Below are positions 17,118 through 26,219 of a DNA stretch of 64,000 nt, one piece after another. The stretch is from Camelimonas lactis. Lineage in GTDB: Bacteria > Pseudomonadota > Alphaproteobacteria > Rhizobiales > Beijerinckiaceae. The stretch covers positions 124,001 through 188,000 of the forward strand of contig NZ_SLWL01000004.1 in the NCBI RefSeq assembly GCF_004342915.1. Reading direction: 5' to 3'. The notes under the pieces are model-generated. The model was not told the origin of the DNA and made no database searches. It saw nothing but the letters and a program-made list of their open reading frames with translations. The translations under genes and the position numbers were made by a program. The number at the start of each line of letters is the position of its first letter. The stretch's first letter is position 1.

Positions 17118-17528
17118 ATGATTGGACTGAACGAGGCGATTACCCTGGCGGTCAGCGCGCACGCCGGCCAGACCGACAAGAGCGGAGAACCCTACATTCT
17201 GCATGTATTGCGCGTCATGCTGGCCCAGAAAGACGTGGAGGCCATGACGGTGGCGGCCCTGCACGACATCGTTGAGGACACCAGCATCACCCTTGCCGAC
17301 CTCGAAGAAGCCGGCTGGAGCGCGCGCGTCGTTGCGGCGGTGGACGCCCTCACCCATCGCGACGGCGAGGACTATTTCGACTTCACCCGCCGCGCGGCGT
17401 CCGACGAACTGGCGAAACCGGTCAAGATCGCGGACCTGCGGGACAATTTGCGCCAGGCAACGGATGTGGGCGCGCAGGACCGCCGCGCGCGGTATCTGAA
17501 GGCTCTTGCGCTGCTCGGCGAAGCCTGA
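17118..17528 (+). CDS. Stand-alone HD-domain hydrolase, SpoT/MESH1-like
   Basis: 136 residues comprising only an HD phosphohydrolase domain of the RelA/SpoT type: HAGQTDKSGEPYILHVLRV near residue 15 (first metal His), AALHDIVEDT near 48 (HD pair plus ED), and KIADLRDNLR near 112. No synthetase, TGS or ACT domain follows, as in small alarmone hydrolases that remove pyrophosphate from ppGpp. AGGAG lies upstream of ATG 17118. The function as alarmone or nucleotide hydrolase is inferred from motifs. Confidence 0.85.
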   Translation: MIGLNEAITLAVSAHAGQTDKSGEPYILHVLRVMLAQKDVEAMTVAALHDIVEDTSITLADLEEAGWSARVVAAVDALTHRDGEDYFDFTRRAASDELAKPVKIADLRDNLRQATDVGAQDRRARYLKALALLGEA

Positions 17529-17545
17529 GCCGCGGCTCCCGCCCG

Positions 17546-17590
17546 CGCAGATACCCCGCGCAGACACCTGGCGGCGCAGATACCTGGCGG
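17546..17590. repeat. Short direct repeats after the HD hydrolase
   Basis: CGCAGATACC-type units begin at 17546, 17559 and 17575; the last two are 16 bp and differ at one position. Confidence 0.7.
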
Positions 17591-17728
17591 CGACGAAACC
17601 GTGGGATTTCATCCCGAACAACGTTTCGGTCACGTAATATACAATTGCGTTAACCACCCTGTTCTTCCGCGCAATTTGGCGTAAGCTTCAGCGTCCCAAC
17701 ATTCTGGATGGGACGTCTGGAGGTTGCC

Positions 17729-17953
17729 ATGCGTTTGTGGTGGAACAGCTTTGTCCGCCGTGATCGCGCGGGGAAGCCTGTGCGCATCATCTGGTCAGAA
17801 CGTCATCCTGATCTTTTTGAGATTCACGTCGGGATTTCCGGGTCTGCGGTGCTGTATCTGAACGGGCGCGAAATCGGCTCGGGGATCGACATCCTGCAAT
17901 TGACGGATCAGGCCGCCAGCATGGTGGCCGGTCCCGAAGACCGGGCGGCTTGA
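17729..17953 (+). CDS. Small conserved-looking protein, unknown function
   Basis: 74 residues, no family recognised. It begins MRLWWNSFVRRDR, is basic at the N-terminus and ends acidic. There is no signal peptide; Trp and Arg content suggests a folded or nucleic-acid/membrane-contacting peptide, but nothing specific. TGGAGG five bases before ATG 17729 is a strong ribosome site. Upstream, a 7-bp inverted repeat (CGTCCCA 17692-17698, TGGGACG 17709-17715) sits right before that site, and the region 17630-17690 is relatively AT-rich as for a promoter. Confidence 0.6.
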   Translation: MRLWWNSFVRRDRAGKPVRIIWSERHPDLFEIHVGISGSAVLYLNGREIGSGIDILQLTDQAASMVAGPEDRAA

Positions 17954-18065
17954 GCCCGGGAATGCAGCCCCGCCGGAGAGCGAGGGGCTGCCGCGCGCCA
18001 CGCTGCCCGCCGCACGGTGGGCAGGGCCGGCCCCCGTCTTCGCCGCTCACCGCCATCCTGGTCGC

Positions 18066-18689
18066 TCAGCGAGGCGCGTTGTCGCGCACCTGATCCAGCC
18101 GCTCGCGCTCCTTGGCGAGCCTGTCGCCCCTCCAGGCGTCGGCGTGCGGATCGAAATGCATCCAGCCCTCCTCCCGCCAGGTGGTTTCGCGCTCGGCAAG
18201 ATCGACCGCGCCAGCTTCCCGCAGCACCGTTTCGGCCTGCGCGACCCTGGCCTCGTTCATGCGGGCGGAAACGAGGGTCCCGCCGCGCCGCACGCCCTCC
18301 GCGTAGAGATGGGCCTCGTTCTCCGTCAGGCCCGCGCCGACCAGCGCCCCGACCATGCCGCCCGCCGCGCCGCCGGCGGCCGCGCCGGCAAGGGCGCCGA
18401 CGCTGGCGGCTGCCAGCCAGCCGGCGGCGACCACCGGGCCGATGCCCGGAATGGTCAGCAATCCGAGGCCAGCCAGCAAGCCGCCGGCGCCGCCAAGCGC
18501 CGCGCCGGCGCCAACGCCCGTCAGGATGCCGCCGGTCACCTCCTCGTCGATCACGGCGCCGGGATGCCATTCGTCCGCATTGTTGGCGATGATGCTGATG
18601 TCGGCGGGCGTTATGCCAAGGCCCTGAAGCTGCTCCGCCGCGGCCATGGCGTGATCCCGTGTGTCAAAAAGGGCTGTGACGGTGGTCAT
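18066..18689 (-). CDS. General stress protein 17M-like, glycine-zipper protein
   Basis: 207 residues. The first 70 resemble the GSP17M/YflT stress domain (MTTVTALFDTRDHAMAAAEQL). The middle (about 70-135) is an extended Gly/Ala zipper with GxxxG spacing throughout, which packs helices together and often inserts into membranes. The C-terminal 60 residues are charged (EETTWREEGW, RLAKERERLDQ). It is adjacent to and co-oriented with a PfpI-family protein, a frequent pairing among stress-response genes. Biochemical role unknown. Confidence 0.8.
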   Translation of the reverse strand: MTTVTALFDTRDHAMAAAEQLQGLGITPADISIIANNADEWHPGAVIDEEVTGGILTGVGAGAALGGAGGLLAGLGLLTIPGIGPVVAAGWLAAASVGALAGAAAGGAAGGMVGALVGAGLTENEAHLYAEGVRRGGTLVSARMNEARVAQAETVLREAGAVDLAERETTWREEGWMHFDPHADAWRGDRLAKERERLDQVRDNAPR

Positions 18690-18731
18690 TGCCTTTCCTT
18701 TCCAAGTTTCTGGCCAGCCGGCGCCGTTGCC

Positions 18732-19301
18732 TCACGCGCTTCTGGCCTGCCCCGGATGGCGCCCCTCGCCGAACTCCTCAACGATCTTGCGACAGAAAGC
18801 CGGCAGATCGTCCGGGTTGCGGCTGGTCACCAGCCCCTGGTCGACCACCACCTCCTGGTTGACCCACTTGCCGCCGGCGTTCCTGATGTCTGTGGCGACG
18901 GTCGGATACGACGTCAGCGTCCTGCCCCGGACCACGTCGGCTTCCACCAGAAGCCAGGGACCGTGGCAGATAACGCCGACGGGCTTGCCCTGCTCGAAGA
19001 AGGAGCGAACGAAAGCCACGGCGTCATCGCTGCCGCGCAGCCGGTCGGCGCCGACCGATCCCCCGGGGATAACCAGCCCGTCAAAATCCTGGGCGCTGAC
19101 CTCGCTGACCAGCCGGTCCACATGATAGCTGTCGCCAGGTTCAAGATCGTGGTTCACCGTCGCGCCTTCACCCTGGGCAAGGCCAACGACTGTCAGCTCC
19201 GCGCCCGCCGCGGCGACGGCTTTCACCGGGGCGGTGAACTCACGCTCCTCGGTTCCCCTGGGCGCGAGCAGGATGGCGATATTTCGTCCTTTCAGCGACA
19301 T
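18732..19301 (-). CDS. DJ-1/PfpI family protein (YhbO-like)
   Basis: 189 residues of the class I glutamine-amidotransferase-like fold. The nucleophile Cys is in VICHGPWLL near residue 110, with a Glu in the preceding GTEERE segment and the His adjacent to the Cys, as in YhbO/PfpI. Family members act as stress chaperones, deglycases or glyoxalases. AGGAGG seven bases before ATG 19301 fixes the start. It lies 42 bp upstream of the glycine-zipper stress gene on the same strand, so they are probably one unit. Confidence 0.93.
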   Translation of the reverse strand: MSLKGRNIAILLAPRGTEEREFTAPVKAVAAAGAELTVVGLAQGEGATVNHDLEPGDSYHVDRLVSEVSAQDFDGLVIPGGSVGADRLRGSDDAVAFVRSFFEQGKPVGVICHGPWLLVEADVVRGRTLTSYPTVATDIRNAGGKWVNQEVVVDQGLVTSRNPDDLPAFCRKIVEEFGEGRHPGQARSA

Positions 19302-19681
19302 GGGTTCCTCCTGAATTGCATGCTGCCATTTCAGGAAGAACAGTCGCCTTGCCCGCGTTGTTCCAGGCGCGAACAATCGCCGCGCCCCGCCAGCCGACGC
19401 TGCGCCGCGCCATCCAGACGCCTCATCAAGGCGCCAGACGCGCGGGGCCAGGCGCGCGAGCCAAAAACACAATGGCCGGAAGCGCGTGCTTCCAGCCAGT
19501 TCACGTCGTGCTGATATAGGCAGGACTGGTCAGGCCGGCGGGGTTCGAACTGACGATCCACGGCCCGTCGCGGCATGACCGGCCAACACAAGCGGTGAGG
19601 CTGGCAACCACGCAGATTGCGCCGACGGTTCCCGTCACCGGTTTTCCTTCAGCCGCACGCCGGCGCCGCCCTGCGCCTGCG
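19302..19681. other. Spacer containing a tRNA 3'-end-like remnant
   Basis: 380 bp between the PfpI gene and the thioesterase stop. Apart from the 34-nt tRNA-Pro-like fragment at 19528-19561 no gene or terminator was recognised. Confidence 0.6.
19528..19561 (-). repeat. Degenerate copy of the 3' end of tRNA-Pro
   Basis: Read on the minus strand it has a TTCGAAC loop, then five, seven and one bases, then CCA: exact tRNA 3'-half spacing. It matches the 3' end of the intact tRNA-Pro at 20518 at 27 of 34 positions, in the same orientation. Its T-stem does not pair on the 5' side and no 5' half is present, so it is not a functional tRNA. Confidence 0.5.
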
Positions 19682-20113
19682 TCATCCGCTGGCGTTCATG
19701 GCCATCATGGTAGCGGTCACAAAGGCCACAAGCCGGTCGCCGGAGAACACTTCTGCTTTGACAAGGATTAGCGTGCGTCCTGACCTGATTACGCGACCCT
19801 GGGCGACGATCTCACTGCCGTTCGCGGGCGCCGCGAAATTGATCTTGTACTCCGTTGTCAGCACCTCGAGGCCAGGTTCCGTCAGGGTCAGGGCGGCATA
19901 TCCCGCAGCGCTGTCGGCAATGGCCCCTATGGCGCCGCCATGGATGAAGCCATGCTGCTGGCTGATCTCAGGTCGTGACCGCAGGCGGATATCGACAGCG
20001 CCGGGCGCCACCAGCTCCAGCCTGGCGCCGAGGGTCGCCATCAAACCCTGCCTGACGAAGCTGCCGCGGACGCGGGCTTCGAAATCTGGATCTCTCGCGC
20101 TGTATTGCATCAT
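19682..20113 (-). CDS. PaaI family (hotdog) thioesterase
   Basis: 143 residues of the hotdog fold, hydrolysing acyl-CoA thioesters; homologues are tetrameric and cytosolic. QQHGFIHGGAIGAIADSAAGYAA contains the HGG motif and the catalytic acidic residue (Asp in IADSA) of the PaaI/DUF4442-type enzymes. AAGGG five bases upstream supports ATG 20113. The substrate is not evident. It lies between tRNA-Pro and the degenerate tRNA-Pro 3' fragment. Confidence 0.93.
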   Translation of the reverse strand: MMQYSARDPDFEARVRGSFVRQGLMATLGARLELVAPGAVDIRLRSRPEISQQHGFIHGGAIGAIADSAAGYAALTLTEPGLEVLTTEYKINFAAPANGSEIVAQGRVIRSGRTLILVKAEVFSGDRLVAFVTATMMAMNASG

Positions 20114-20122
20114 TCTCGCCCT

Positions 20123-20263
20123 TCAATCCTTCATCGCCAGCCTTGCCCCGGACCTGCCATCCGCTGTCGCCCCAGCGTCGGGGCAGATGACGCCGGCGGA
20201 TTCGAAAGCGGCGCGGATGTCGCGCAGCCTGCGCTCGCAAGGCGAGCGCTTGCCGGCCAATGC
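20123..20263 (-). pseudogene. Possible C-terminal remnant of an XRE-type regulator
   Basis: A minus-strand frame just before the thioesterase start ends with AGKRSPCERRLRDIRAAFE then SAGVICPD and GRSGARL. This pattern (GKR-P, then LxxIRxALExAGVxF, then GxGVRL) is the usual C-terminus of small helix-turn-helix regulators found near toxins and mobile elements. The helix-turn-helix itself is not recognisable upstream; the 5' part of the frame is repeat-like. Called a remnant on motif resemblance only. Confidence 0.3.
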
Positions 20264-20517
20264 CCGGGCCGCGCCGTGGTTGCTAGCGGCTTCAACAGGG
20301 CTTCCATACGGCGCGCCATGAAGGGGGGTTCGGAAGCGGGATTTGGAAACGGTGTTCGGAAGCCGGGTTAGAAAGCCGGGGTTGGCCATGCGGCGTCAGG
20401 GCCGCCCATACCCCTCATTGTCCAACGTTGGACCTGTCAAGCATCGACCCGGCAAGCAGAAAAAACAGAAGCGCCAGAGCGGCGCTTTGTTTTTTTCAGT
20501 CTTTTCAACTGCTTGAA

Positions 20518-20595
20518 TGGTCGGGCAGGCGGGATTCGAACCCACGACCCCTAGTCCCCCAGACTAGTGCGCTAACCGGGCTGCGCTACTGCCCG
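20518..20595 (-). tRNA. tRNA-Pro (anticodon GGG)
   Basis: Full cloverleaf of 78 nt including encoded CCA. The acceptor stem pairs CGGGCAG with CTGCCCG, discriminator A. The D stem is GCGC/GCGC, the anticodon stem CTAGT/ACTAG with loop CTGGGGG (anticodon GGG), and the T arm GTGGG-TTCGAAT-CCCGC. C1:G72 with A73 is typical of tRNA-Pro. A degenerate copy of the 3' end lies 1 kb downstream. Confidence 0.97.
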
Positions 20596-20739
20596 CCAGA
20601 TAACCGGTCACGGGACGTATCCCGCGCACGGCAGGCATAACCTGACGTTGCTGGCCTTATAGTGAAGCACCCCGTCGAAAGCAACGGCCTGGCTGACGGA
20701 AACTGTGGGAAGACGGAACAGGCTCCTGCAACAGCTGTT

Positions 20740-21729
20740 TCAGTCGGCGTTGTCCAGTTCGCCGCGCGCGTGGGCCAGCAGCCGCCGGCATTCCAGCAGT
20801 TCGGCCAGGGCCTCCTGAAGCCGGGCCCGCTGCGACGCCGCCAGCGCCGGGCGGGCGTAGGCAAAGCCGGGACCGCCGGAGACGGCGTTGGGCGGCGTGT
20901 CCCAGACACCCGCTGCGCCGGCGCCTTCAGGCGCGCTCGCGTGCGACGTCTCTGGCGCATCGTTCCACAGATCCGGCTCATGGGCGGCGGCTGGCGTCGA
21001 CTGCGCCAGCGGCGCGGGGCCTGGCGGCGTTTCATAAGGGAATGCGGCGGCGCCGGGCGGCGCCCCCTGCCCGCTGGCCGGATCATGCGGCCAGGGCGCC
21101 TCGCCCGCATCCGCCTGACCGGGCGGCGGATAGCTCTCGCCCCTGTAACCCGGCAGCGCGTAAGGGTCGTTGACAGGGGAACCAGAAGGGTCCGATGCGG
21201 CTTCCCGCCAATCGGACAGCGGCGGCGAGGCCAGCACGTCGGCGTCCTGGTGAGCCGAACTGTACGGTCGCGGGCGGACGACGGCCGGCAGATCATCGGC
21301 GCCGTCGCCCGGCCAGCCGCCATCGTCCCAATCTGCGCCTTGCTCCTGCGTACGCGGTTCCTGAACGCGTGATTCCTGGGCGCGCGCCCCGGGAGCATCG
21401 CCTGAGCGGGCCTCGCCGGAGCCCACCTGCTGGACGAAGCGGACGCCTTCTTCCTTCAGAATGCGCTGCACGCCCTTGATCGTATAACCTTCGCCATACA
21501 GCAAATGCCGCACGCCGCGAATCAGCAGCACATCGTCCGGACGATAGAACCGGCGGCCGCCGCCGCGCTTCAGCGGCCTGATCTGGCTGAAGCGGGTTTC
21601 CCAGAACCTCAGGACGTGCTGGGGCACGTCAAGTTCTTCAGCGACCTCGCTGATGGTCCGGAATGCGCCGGGTTCCTTGTCCACTGTCTGCCGGTCAGTC
21701 AAATCGATGGTCCGCGTTCCTGCCGCCAC
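20740..21729 (-). CDS. MerR family transcriptional regulator with long C-terminal tail
   Basis: 329 residues. The N-terminal MerR winged helix is clear: [23 protein letters not shown], then [16 protein letters not shown] and a short helix pair to about residue 95. The following 200 residues are rich in Pro, Ala, Gly, Asp and Ser and probably disordered, ending in a helical [21 protein letters not shown] segment. This architecture downstream of ihfA is standard in alphaproteobacteria; targets are not known. The start is GTG 21729, with AAGGA close upstream. Two overlapping palindromes (21742-21767) precede it. Confidence 0.9.
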   Translation of the reverse strand: MAAGTRTIDLTDRQTVDKEPGAFRTISEVAEELDVPQHVLRFWETRFSQIRPLKRGGGRRFYRPDDVLLIRGVRHLLYGEGYTIKGVQRILKEEGVRFVQQVGSGEARSGDAPGARAQESRVQEPRTQEQGADWDDGGWPGDGADDLPAVVRPRPYSSAHQDADVLASPPLSDWREAASDPSGSPVNDPYALPGYRGESYPPPGQADAGEAPWPHDPASGQGAPPGAAAFPYETPPGPAPLAQSTPAAAHEPDLWNDAPETSHASAPEGAGAAGVWDTPPNAVSGGPGFAYARPALAASQRARLQEALAELLECRRLLAHARGELDNAD

Positions 21730-22081
21730 AATCCTTCAGAACGAAACGGTTTCCGTTTCGCGCGAAATGCTTGAAAGCGGCGTTCCGGAGCGCGCCCCGT
21801 CCAGGATACCCCCGCCCCGCTTCGTCGCATGCTGGTGAAGACTGTCAGCCCGAAACCGTCGCAAACGCAAGACCTGGTTGCGGCGCCCTCCTGACCCGGA
21901 CCGGGCGCAGGTGCGAAAAACATCTCCCGAAAACCGCCCGGGACCGCGTTGGCTTGCAGCCCTGCCCTGGACCCTCACTGCGGTCAGGCTTCCGGGGGGA
22001 TCGCGGCGGATCGTTCGCCACGCCATCTCATCCAGTTTCACCAGCGGCGTCCACTAACGCCGGCGCCGCCGACGCGTGTCT
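21730..22081. promoter_or_regulatory. ihfA-merR spacer with overlapping palindromes
   Basis: 352 bp. Near merR, CGAAACGG/CCGTTTCG with a TTT spacer (21742-21760) overlaps the perfect 12-bp palindrome TTTCGCGCGAAA (21756-21767). These could be a MerR operator or a leader structure. The rest shows no gene. Confidence 0.45.
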
Positions 22082-22393
22082 TCAATCTTCAGCCGTCACG
22101 GCCTCGCCGTTGATTCGGGCCTTCAGCACATTCGACGGTTTGAACACCATGACACGGCGCGGCTCGATTGGCACCTCCACCCCGGTCTTCGGATTGCGTC
22201 CGATGCGTTCGCCCTTTTCACGGACGACAAACGAGCCGAACGAGGACAGCTTCACCGTCTCGCCACGGGCAAGACAGTCGCACATTTCCCTGAGCACCTG
22301 CTCAACCAGCTCTGCCGATTCCGTCCGCGACAGCCCGACCTTCTGGTAGACCGCCTCGCAAAGATCCGCGCGCGTAACAGTGCGCCCCGTCAT
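22082..22393 (-). CDS. ihfA: Integration host factor subunit alpha
   Basis: 103-residue HU/IHF-fold protein that, with IhfB, bends DNA at specific sites for recombination, replication and transcription. [21 protein letters not shown] is the N-terminal helical part, [22 protein letters not shown] the beta arm with the RNPKTG turn, followed by the Pro that intercalates DNA in the family. It is part of the fabH-ihfA-merR run on the minus strand, 95 bp after fabH. Confidence 0.96.
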   Translation of the reverse strand: MTGRTVTRADLCEAVYQKVGLSRTESAELVEQVLREMCDCLARGETVKLSSFGSFVVREKGERIGRNPKTGVEVPIEPRRVMVFKPSNVLKARINGEAVTAED

Positions 22394-22488
22394 ATTCGCC
22401 CCACCTGATGCAACTAGCTATCTATTTGGAATTACGCGTAATACCTGATGACCCGCCGGTCAATAAGACAGTGGCCGGCGCCGTGCGT

Positions 22489-23466
22489 TCACCAGCGGAT
22501 CAGGGCGCTGCCCCAGGTAAATCCGCCGCCCATGGCCTCGATCATCACCAGGTCGCCCTGCTGGATGCGGCCATCGGCGCGCGCCGCCGCCAGCGCCAGG
22601 GGAATTGAGGCCGCCGAGGTGTTGCCATGCTGGTCGACGGTCACCACCACCTTGTCGCGGGCGATGCCCAGCTTGTCGGCGCTGGCGTTGATGATGCGGC
22701 GATTGGCCTGGTGCGGCACGAACCAGGTCAGGTCGTCCGCCGATGTTCCGGTGGCGGCGAAAGCATCCTCGATCACGTCGGTGATCATGCCGACGGCGTG
22801 ACGGAAGACTTCCTTGCCCTCCATGCGCAGGTGACCAACGGTTTTCGTCGAGCCGGGGCCGCCGTCCACATACAGCTTCTGGCGGTGACGGCCGTCCGAA
22901 CGGATGTGCGTGGTCAACACGCCGCGATCGCTGGCTTCACCGGGCTGCTCCTGCGCCTCGAGCACGATGGCCCCGGCGCCGTCGCCGAACAGCACGCAGG
23001 TGGTGCGGTCTTCCCAGTCAAGAAGTCGTGAGAATGTCTCCGCCCCCACCACCAGCGCCCGCTTGTGCGAACCGGAGGTGAGGAACTTGTCGGCGGTGGT
23101 GACGCCGAAAACAAAACCGGAGCACACCGCCTGGACATCGAAAGCGACGCCGTGGGTGATGCCGAGGCCGGCCTGGATCTGGGTGGCGGTGGCCGGGAAG
23201 GTGAAGTCCGGCGTCGAGGTGGCGCAGATCACCAGATCGATGTCGGACGCTTCAAGCCCGGCGTCGGCCAGCGCCGCCTCAGCGGCGCGCAGGCCAAGCA
23301 CCGACGTGGTTTCATCGTCCGCCGCGATGTGCCGCTGGCTGATTCCCGTCCGCTGCACGATCCATTCATCGGATGTGTCGACGAGGCCAGCCAGCTCCGC
23401 ATTGGTCACCACGCGGGGTGGAAGATATGAGCCGCAGCCCCGGACCACCGAACGCAAACGTGTCAC
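22489..23466 (-). CDS. fabH: Beta-ketoacyl-ACP synthase III
   Basis: 325 residues. Condenses acetyl-CoA with malonyl-ACP to start type II fatty acid synthesis in the cytosol. The active-site Cys is in VQAVCSGF near residue 115, the His in [10 protein letters not shown] and the Asn in HGNTSAAS, the normal FabH triad. The length is typical. It follows plsX on the same strand, the usual phospholipid/fatty acid pairing, and is followed by ihfA. Confidence 0.97.
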   Translation of the reverse strand: MTRLRSVVRGCGSYLPPRVVTNAELAGLVDTSDEWIVQRTGISQRHIAADDETTSVLGLRAAEAALADAGLEASDIDLVICATSTPDFTFPATATQIQAGLGITHGVAFDVQAVCSGFVFGVTTADKFLTSGSHKRALVVGAETFSRLLDWEDRTTCVLFGDGAGAIVLEAQEQPGEASDRGVLTTHIRSDGRHRQKLYVDGGPGSTKTVGHLRMEGKEVFRHAVGMITDVIEDAFAATGTSADDLTWFVPHQANRRIINASADKLGIARDKVVVTVDQHGNTSAASIPLALAAARADGRIQQGDLVMIEAMGGGFTWGSALIRW

Positions 23467-23659
23467 GCGCCTTTACTCCTCAGGCTTGCCCGTCATGCCA
23501 GATCCCGAAGCGTCATCCCGAAGACGCCGCCGCATCCGCGACCTGCAAAATGTATTCTCACAACCGGCGACACATCGCCCGCAGACATGCGGAGTTGCGT
23601 CGCCACGCTCCAGCCAGGACAATCCCGCCAGAAGCCGGCCAAAACCCGGCGAGACAGGC

Positions 23660-24706
23660 TCACGGGATTTTGGGATCAGCCGGCGGCCCGTCTTTCCCCA
23701 GCACCATGCCGCGAATGTTCGACAACAGGTCAAACCGCGCCATGTCATAACCAAGTTCGATCGCGCTGGCGAAGCCGAGCGCGTCCGTTCCCCCATGGCT
23801 CTTGATGACGATTCCTTCAAGTCCCAGGAAAACGCCGCCATTGGCGCGTCGCGGATCCATTTTCTCTTTCAGCGAATCGAACGCGCTCTTCGCCAGCAGG
23901 TAGCCGAGGCGCGCCATCCAGCTGCTGGACATGGCGCTGCGCAGATAGCTCGCGAACTGCCGGGCGGTGCCTTCAGCGGTCTTCAGGGCGATATTGCCGG
24001 TGAACCCCTCGGTGACCACCACATCGGCGGCTCCCTTGCCGATGTCGTCGCCTTCGACAAAGCCGATATAGTTGAGATGGGGCAGATGGCCTTCGCGCAG
24101 GATACGCCCTGCTTCCTTCACCACCTCAAGCCCCTTCACCTCCTCGACGCCCACGTTGAGCAGGCCAACGGACGGCGTCTCGATATCGAGGACGATGCGG
24201 GCCATGGCCGCGCCCATGATGGCGAGGTCGACCAGGTGCGCGGCGTCGGCGCCGATGGTGGCGCCAATGTCGAGCACAATGCTTTCGCCGCGCATGGTCG
24301 GCCACAGGCCGGCGATAGCCGGCCGGTCAACGCCGCCCATGGTGCGCAGGCAAAACTTGGCCATGGCCATCAGCGCGCCGGTGTTGCCGGCGGAAACCGC
24401 GATATCAGCCTCACCCTGCTTCACCGCCTCCAGCGCCATCCACATGGAGGAATGATACCGCCCCTGGCGCAGCGCCTGGCTCGGCTTGGCGTCCATGGCC
24501 ACGGCCACCGTGGTGTGCTTCACGGTCGTCGCCGCCTGCAAGGCCGGCCGCGCGGCCAGCAGCGGGCCGATCACCGCCTCGTCGCCGGTCATGACAAAGC
24601 GCAGGTCCGGGCGCCGCTCCAGCGCCATGGCTGCGCCAGGCACGGAGACCGCCGGACCGTGATCGCCGCCCATGGCGTCAATCGCTATGCGGATGGAACG
24701 TGACAT
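23660..24706 (-). CDS. plsX: Phosphate acyltransferase PlsX
   Basis: 348 residues. Converts acyl-ACP to acyl-phosphate, the acyl donor for PlsY in phospholipid synthesis; a peripheral membrane protein. Recognised by [12 protein letters not shown] at the N-terminus, [11 protein letters not shown] near 100 and the conserved DIGA segment. ATG 24706 is the family start; longer upstream readings are Cys/Arg-rich and lack homology. The ribosome site is weak. It lies between DUF177 and fabH in the conserved alphaproteobacterial order. Confidence 0.97.
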   Translation of the reverse strand: MSRSIRIAIDAMGGDHGPAVSVPGAAMALERRPDLRFVMTGDEAVIGPLLAARPALQAATTVKHTTVAVAMDAKPSQALRQGRYHSSMWMALEAVKQGEADIAVSAGNTGALMAMAKFCLRTMGGVDRPAIAGLWPTMRGESIVLDIGATIGADAAHLVDLAIMGAAMARIVLDIETPSVGLLNVGVEEVKGLEVVKEAGRILREGHLPHLNYIGFVEGDDIGKGAADVVVTEGFTGNIALKTAEGTARQFASYLRSAMSSSWMARLGYLLAKSAFDSLKEKMDPRRANGGVFLGLEGIVIKSHGGTDALGFASAIELGYDMARFDLLSNIRGMVLGKDGPPADPKIP

Positions 24707-24877
24707 GAGCTGCGTGTGTCTTCCTGGGTTCCCGGCGCCGGCCGGCCGCCGACAATAGCGGCTGGCGGCCTTCCGGCAATGTGTGCTGTGAGGCTGTAAA
24801 CAACATGACGGGCACAACGCAAGCTCCGGCAGCCATCAGACCGCCGGAACGGCCGCGCCGCCCCGCAGGGAGAAAGC

Positions 24878-25420
24878 TCAGGAATCCCCGCCGCTTTCGC
24901 CATTACGCAGGCGCTTCAGCGCCGCGAAGGGGGAAGGCTCGCCCGCGTCCTCCGTCCACGCGAAGGACACGCCGGGCTTGCGCGGCCACGGGTCCAGCGC
25001 CAACGCCAGGTACTCCGCCGCCAGCACGCCCAGATCGATGCGGTCGTTGACAATCGGCTCGGGATCTTCACGGCGGCTGAAGCCATCGTCCTCGTTCTGC
25101 ATGGCCGCGCCCTCCTCGGGCACGTCTTCGGAGAACGTCAGCTCGAAACGCTCGTCGATCTGCGAGTCGAACGCCTCCAGACTCACCACGCAGGTCTGCC
25201 GCACCTCGGCCCGCACCTGGCCTTTCAGCTTGAGGCGCCGCGCATTGCCGGCGAGCGTGAACGTCGCGGTGAGCTTCGGCAGCGCCACCAGGTCATAGGC
25301 GCTGGCTATACGGGCGCGCGACGCCTCGTCCGCCTCGATGGTCACGCGCAAACCGGCGCGCGGCACATCAGACACCCGCACCACATGCGACAGGAAAGGC
25401 GCAGGATCCTGGTCGGTCAT
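24878..25420 (-). CDS. DUF177 (YceD) domain protein
   Basis: 180 residues. YceD proteins are linked to 23S rRNA/ribosome assembly and usually sit by rpmF; in alphaproteobacteria the neighbour is plsX, as here. TCVVSLEAFDSQIDERFEL is the core, and the acidic stretch FSEDVPEEGAAMQNEDD followed by PIVNDRIDLGVLAAEYLALALDP is diagnostic. Three ATG codons occur in tandem (25426, 25423, 25420); GGAG seven bases before the third favours 25420. Confidence 0.92.
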   Translation of the reverse strand: MTDQDPAPFLSHVVRVSDVPRAGLRVTIEADEASRARIASAYDLVALPKLTATFTLAGNARRLKLKGQVRAEVRQTCVVSLEAFDSQIDERFELTFSEDVPEEGAAMQNEDDGFSRREDPEPIVNDRIDLGVLAAEYLALALDPWPRKPGVSFAWTEDAGEPSPFAALKRLRNGESGGDS

Positions 25421-25664
25421 CATCATTCTCCCTCACCCGCTCCCTTGCCGGCGCCCGCCACGATCCAGGCTCCCGCGAATCGCAAGCCCAGGGCCCGCTA
25501 CCGGCCACACTTTCTGGAAGGGCGCGGCAACAACGCGATTCTGCGCGCCCGGACAGCATCCTGTCACACACAAACGCAACTTCGGCATCTGTTTGCGATG
25601 TCAAATATCTTACCCGGGAACAACGCCCCTGGGGGATGAACCTCTGCCCAAATCCAGGCTTCCC

Positions 25665-26219
25665 CTACCCCTGACGCACCACAGCGGCGTCGGGAAACAG
25701 CAGCTCGCCGGCCCGCCGCCCGGCCATGGGGGCGATGGCGTCGAGTTGCAGGGCGCCAAGCCGCTCTTCCGCCGCGCGAACATAACGCGCCAGCAGCGGC
25801 GCGGGTTCATCGGAGTCGAGGACATTACGGCCGAGCGCCGCCGCCAGGTCCGCATCGCCGGCGGCGTCCAGGGCGGCGTCATAGCTTTTCGCCCGCCCGT
25901 AGAATCCCTTGGCGATGGATTTCATCCGCTTCGGCACCGTGGTGTCGCCCATGCCGATCTCGCGCAGGGCGTGCTCGATCTGCTCGAACACCGTATCGAC
26001 GAATCGCTGGCCGACCTCATCCGCCGGCGGCGGCAGGTCGCGCAGGCGGCGCATGACCAGCATGGCGTGCAGCTCCAGCAGCTCAAGGCGCCCCTGGGTG
26101 GTGTCGGCCACGCCGTAGTTCTCATAAAAATCCGGCTGACGCGCCGCGGCGATCACCTGGCCGTACAGGCTTTCAATCACCGGCCGCAGCGGATCCTTGC
26201 GGAAAAATCTGAACGCCAC
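25665..26219 (-). CDS. Ubiquinol-cytochrome c chaperone family protein (CBP3-like)
   Basis: 184 residues, homologous in pattern to mitochondrial Cbp3/UQCC1, which helps assemble the bc1 complex. FYENYGVADTTQGRLELLELHAMLVMRRL and FEQIEHALREIGMGDTTVPKRMK are the conserved core. I start at GTG 26219 (reading AFRFFRKDP next), nine bases after AGGGAG; the longer ATG-initiated frame adds an Arg-rich non-conserved leader. It is divergent from bamE and upstream of DUF177, a standard neighbourhood. Confidence 0.9.
   Translation of the reverse strand: MAFRFFRKDPLRPVIESLYGQVIAAARQPDFYENYGVADTTQGRLELLELHAMLVMRRLRDLPPPADEVGQRFVDTVFEQIEHALREIGMGDTTVPKRMKSIAKGFYGRAKSYDAALDAAGDADLAAALGRNVLDSDEPAPLLARYVRAAEERLGALQLDAIAPMAGRRAGELLFPDAAVVRQG

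Noticed and set aside
19528-19561. A second functional tRNA
   Set aside because: Only the 3' third is present; the T-stem does not pair and no acceptor 5' strand, D arm or anticodon arm is found.
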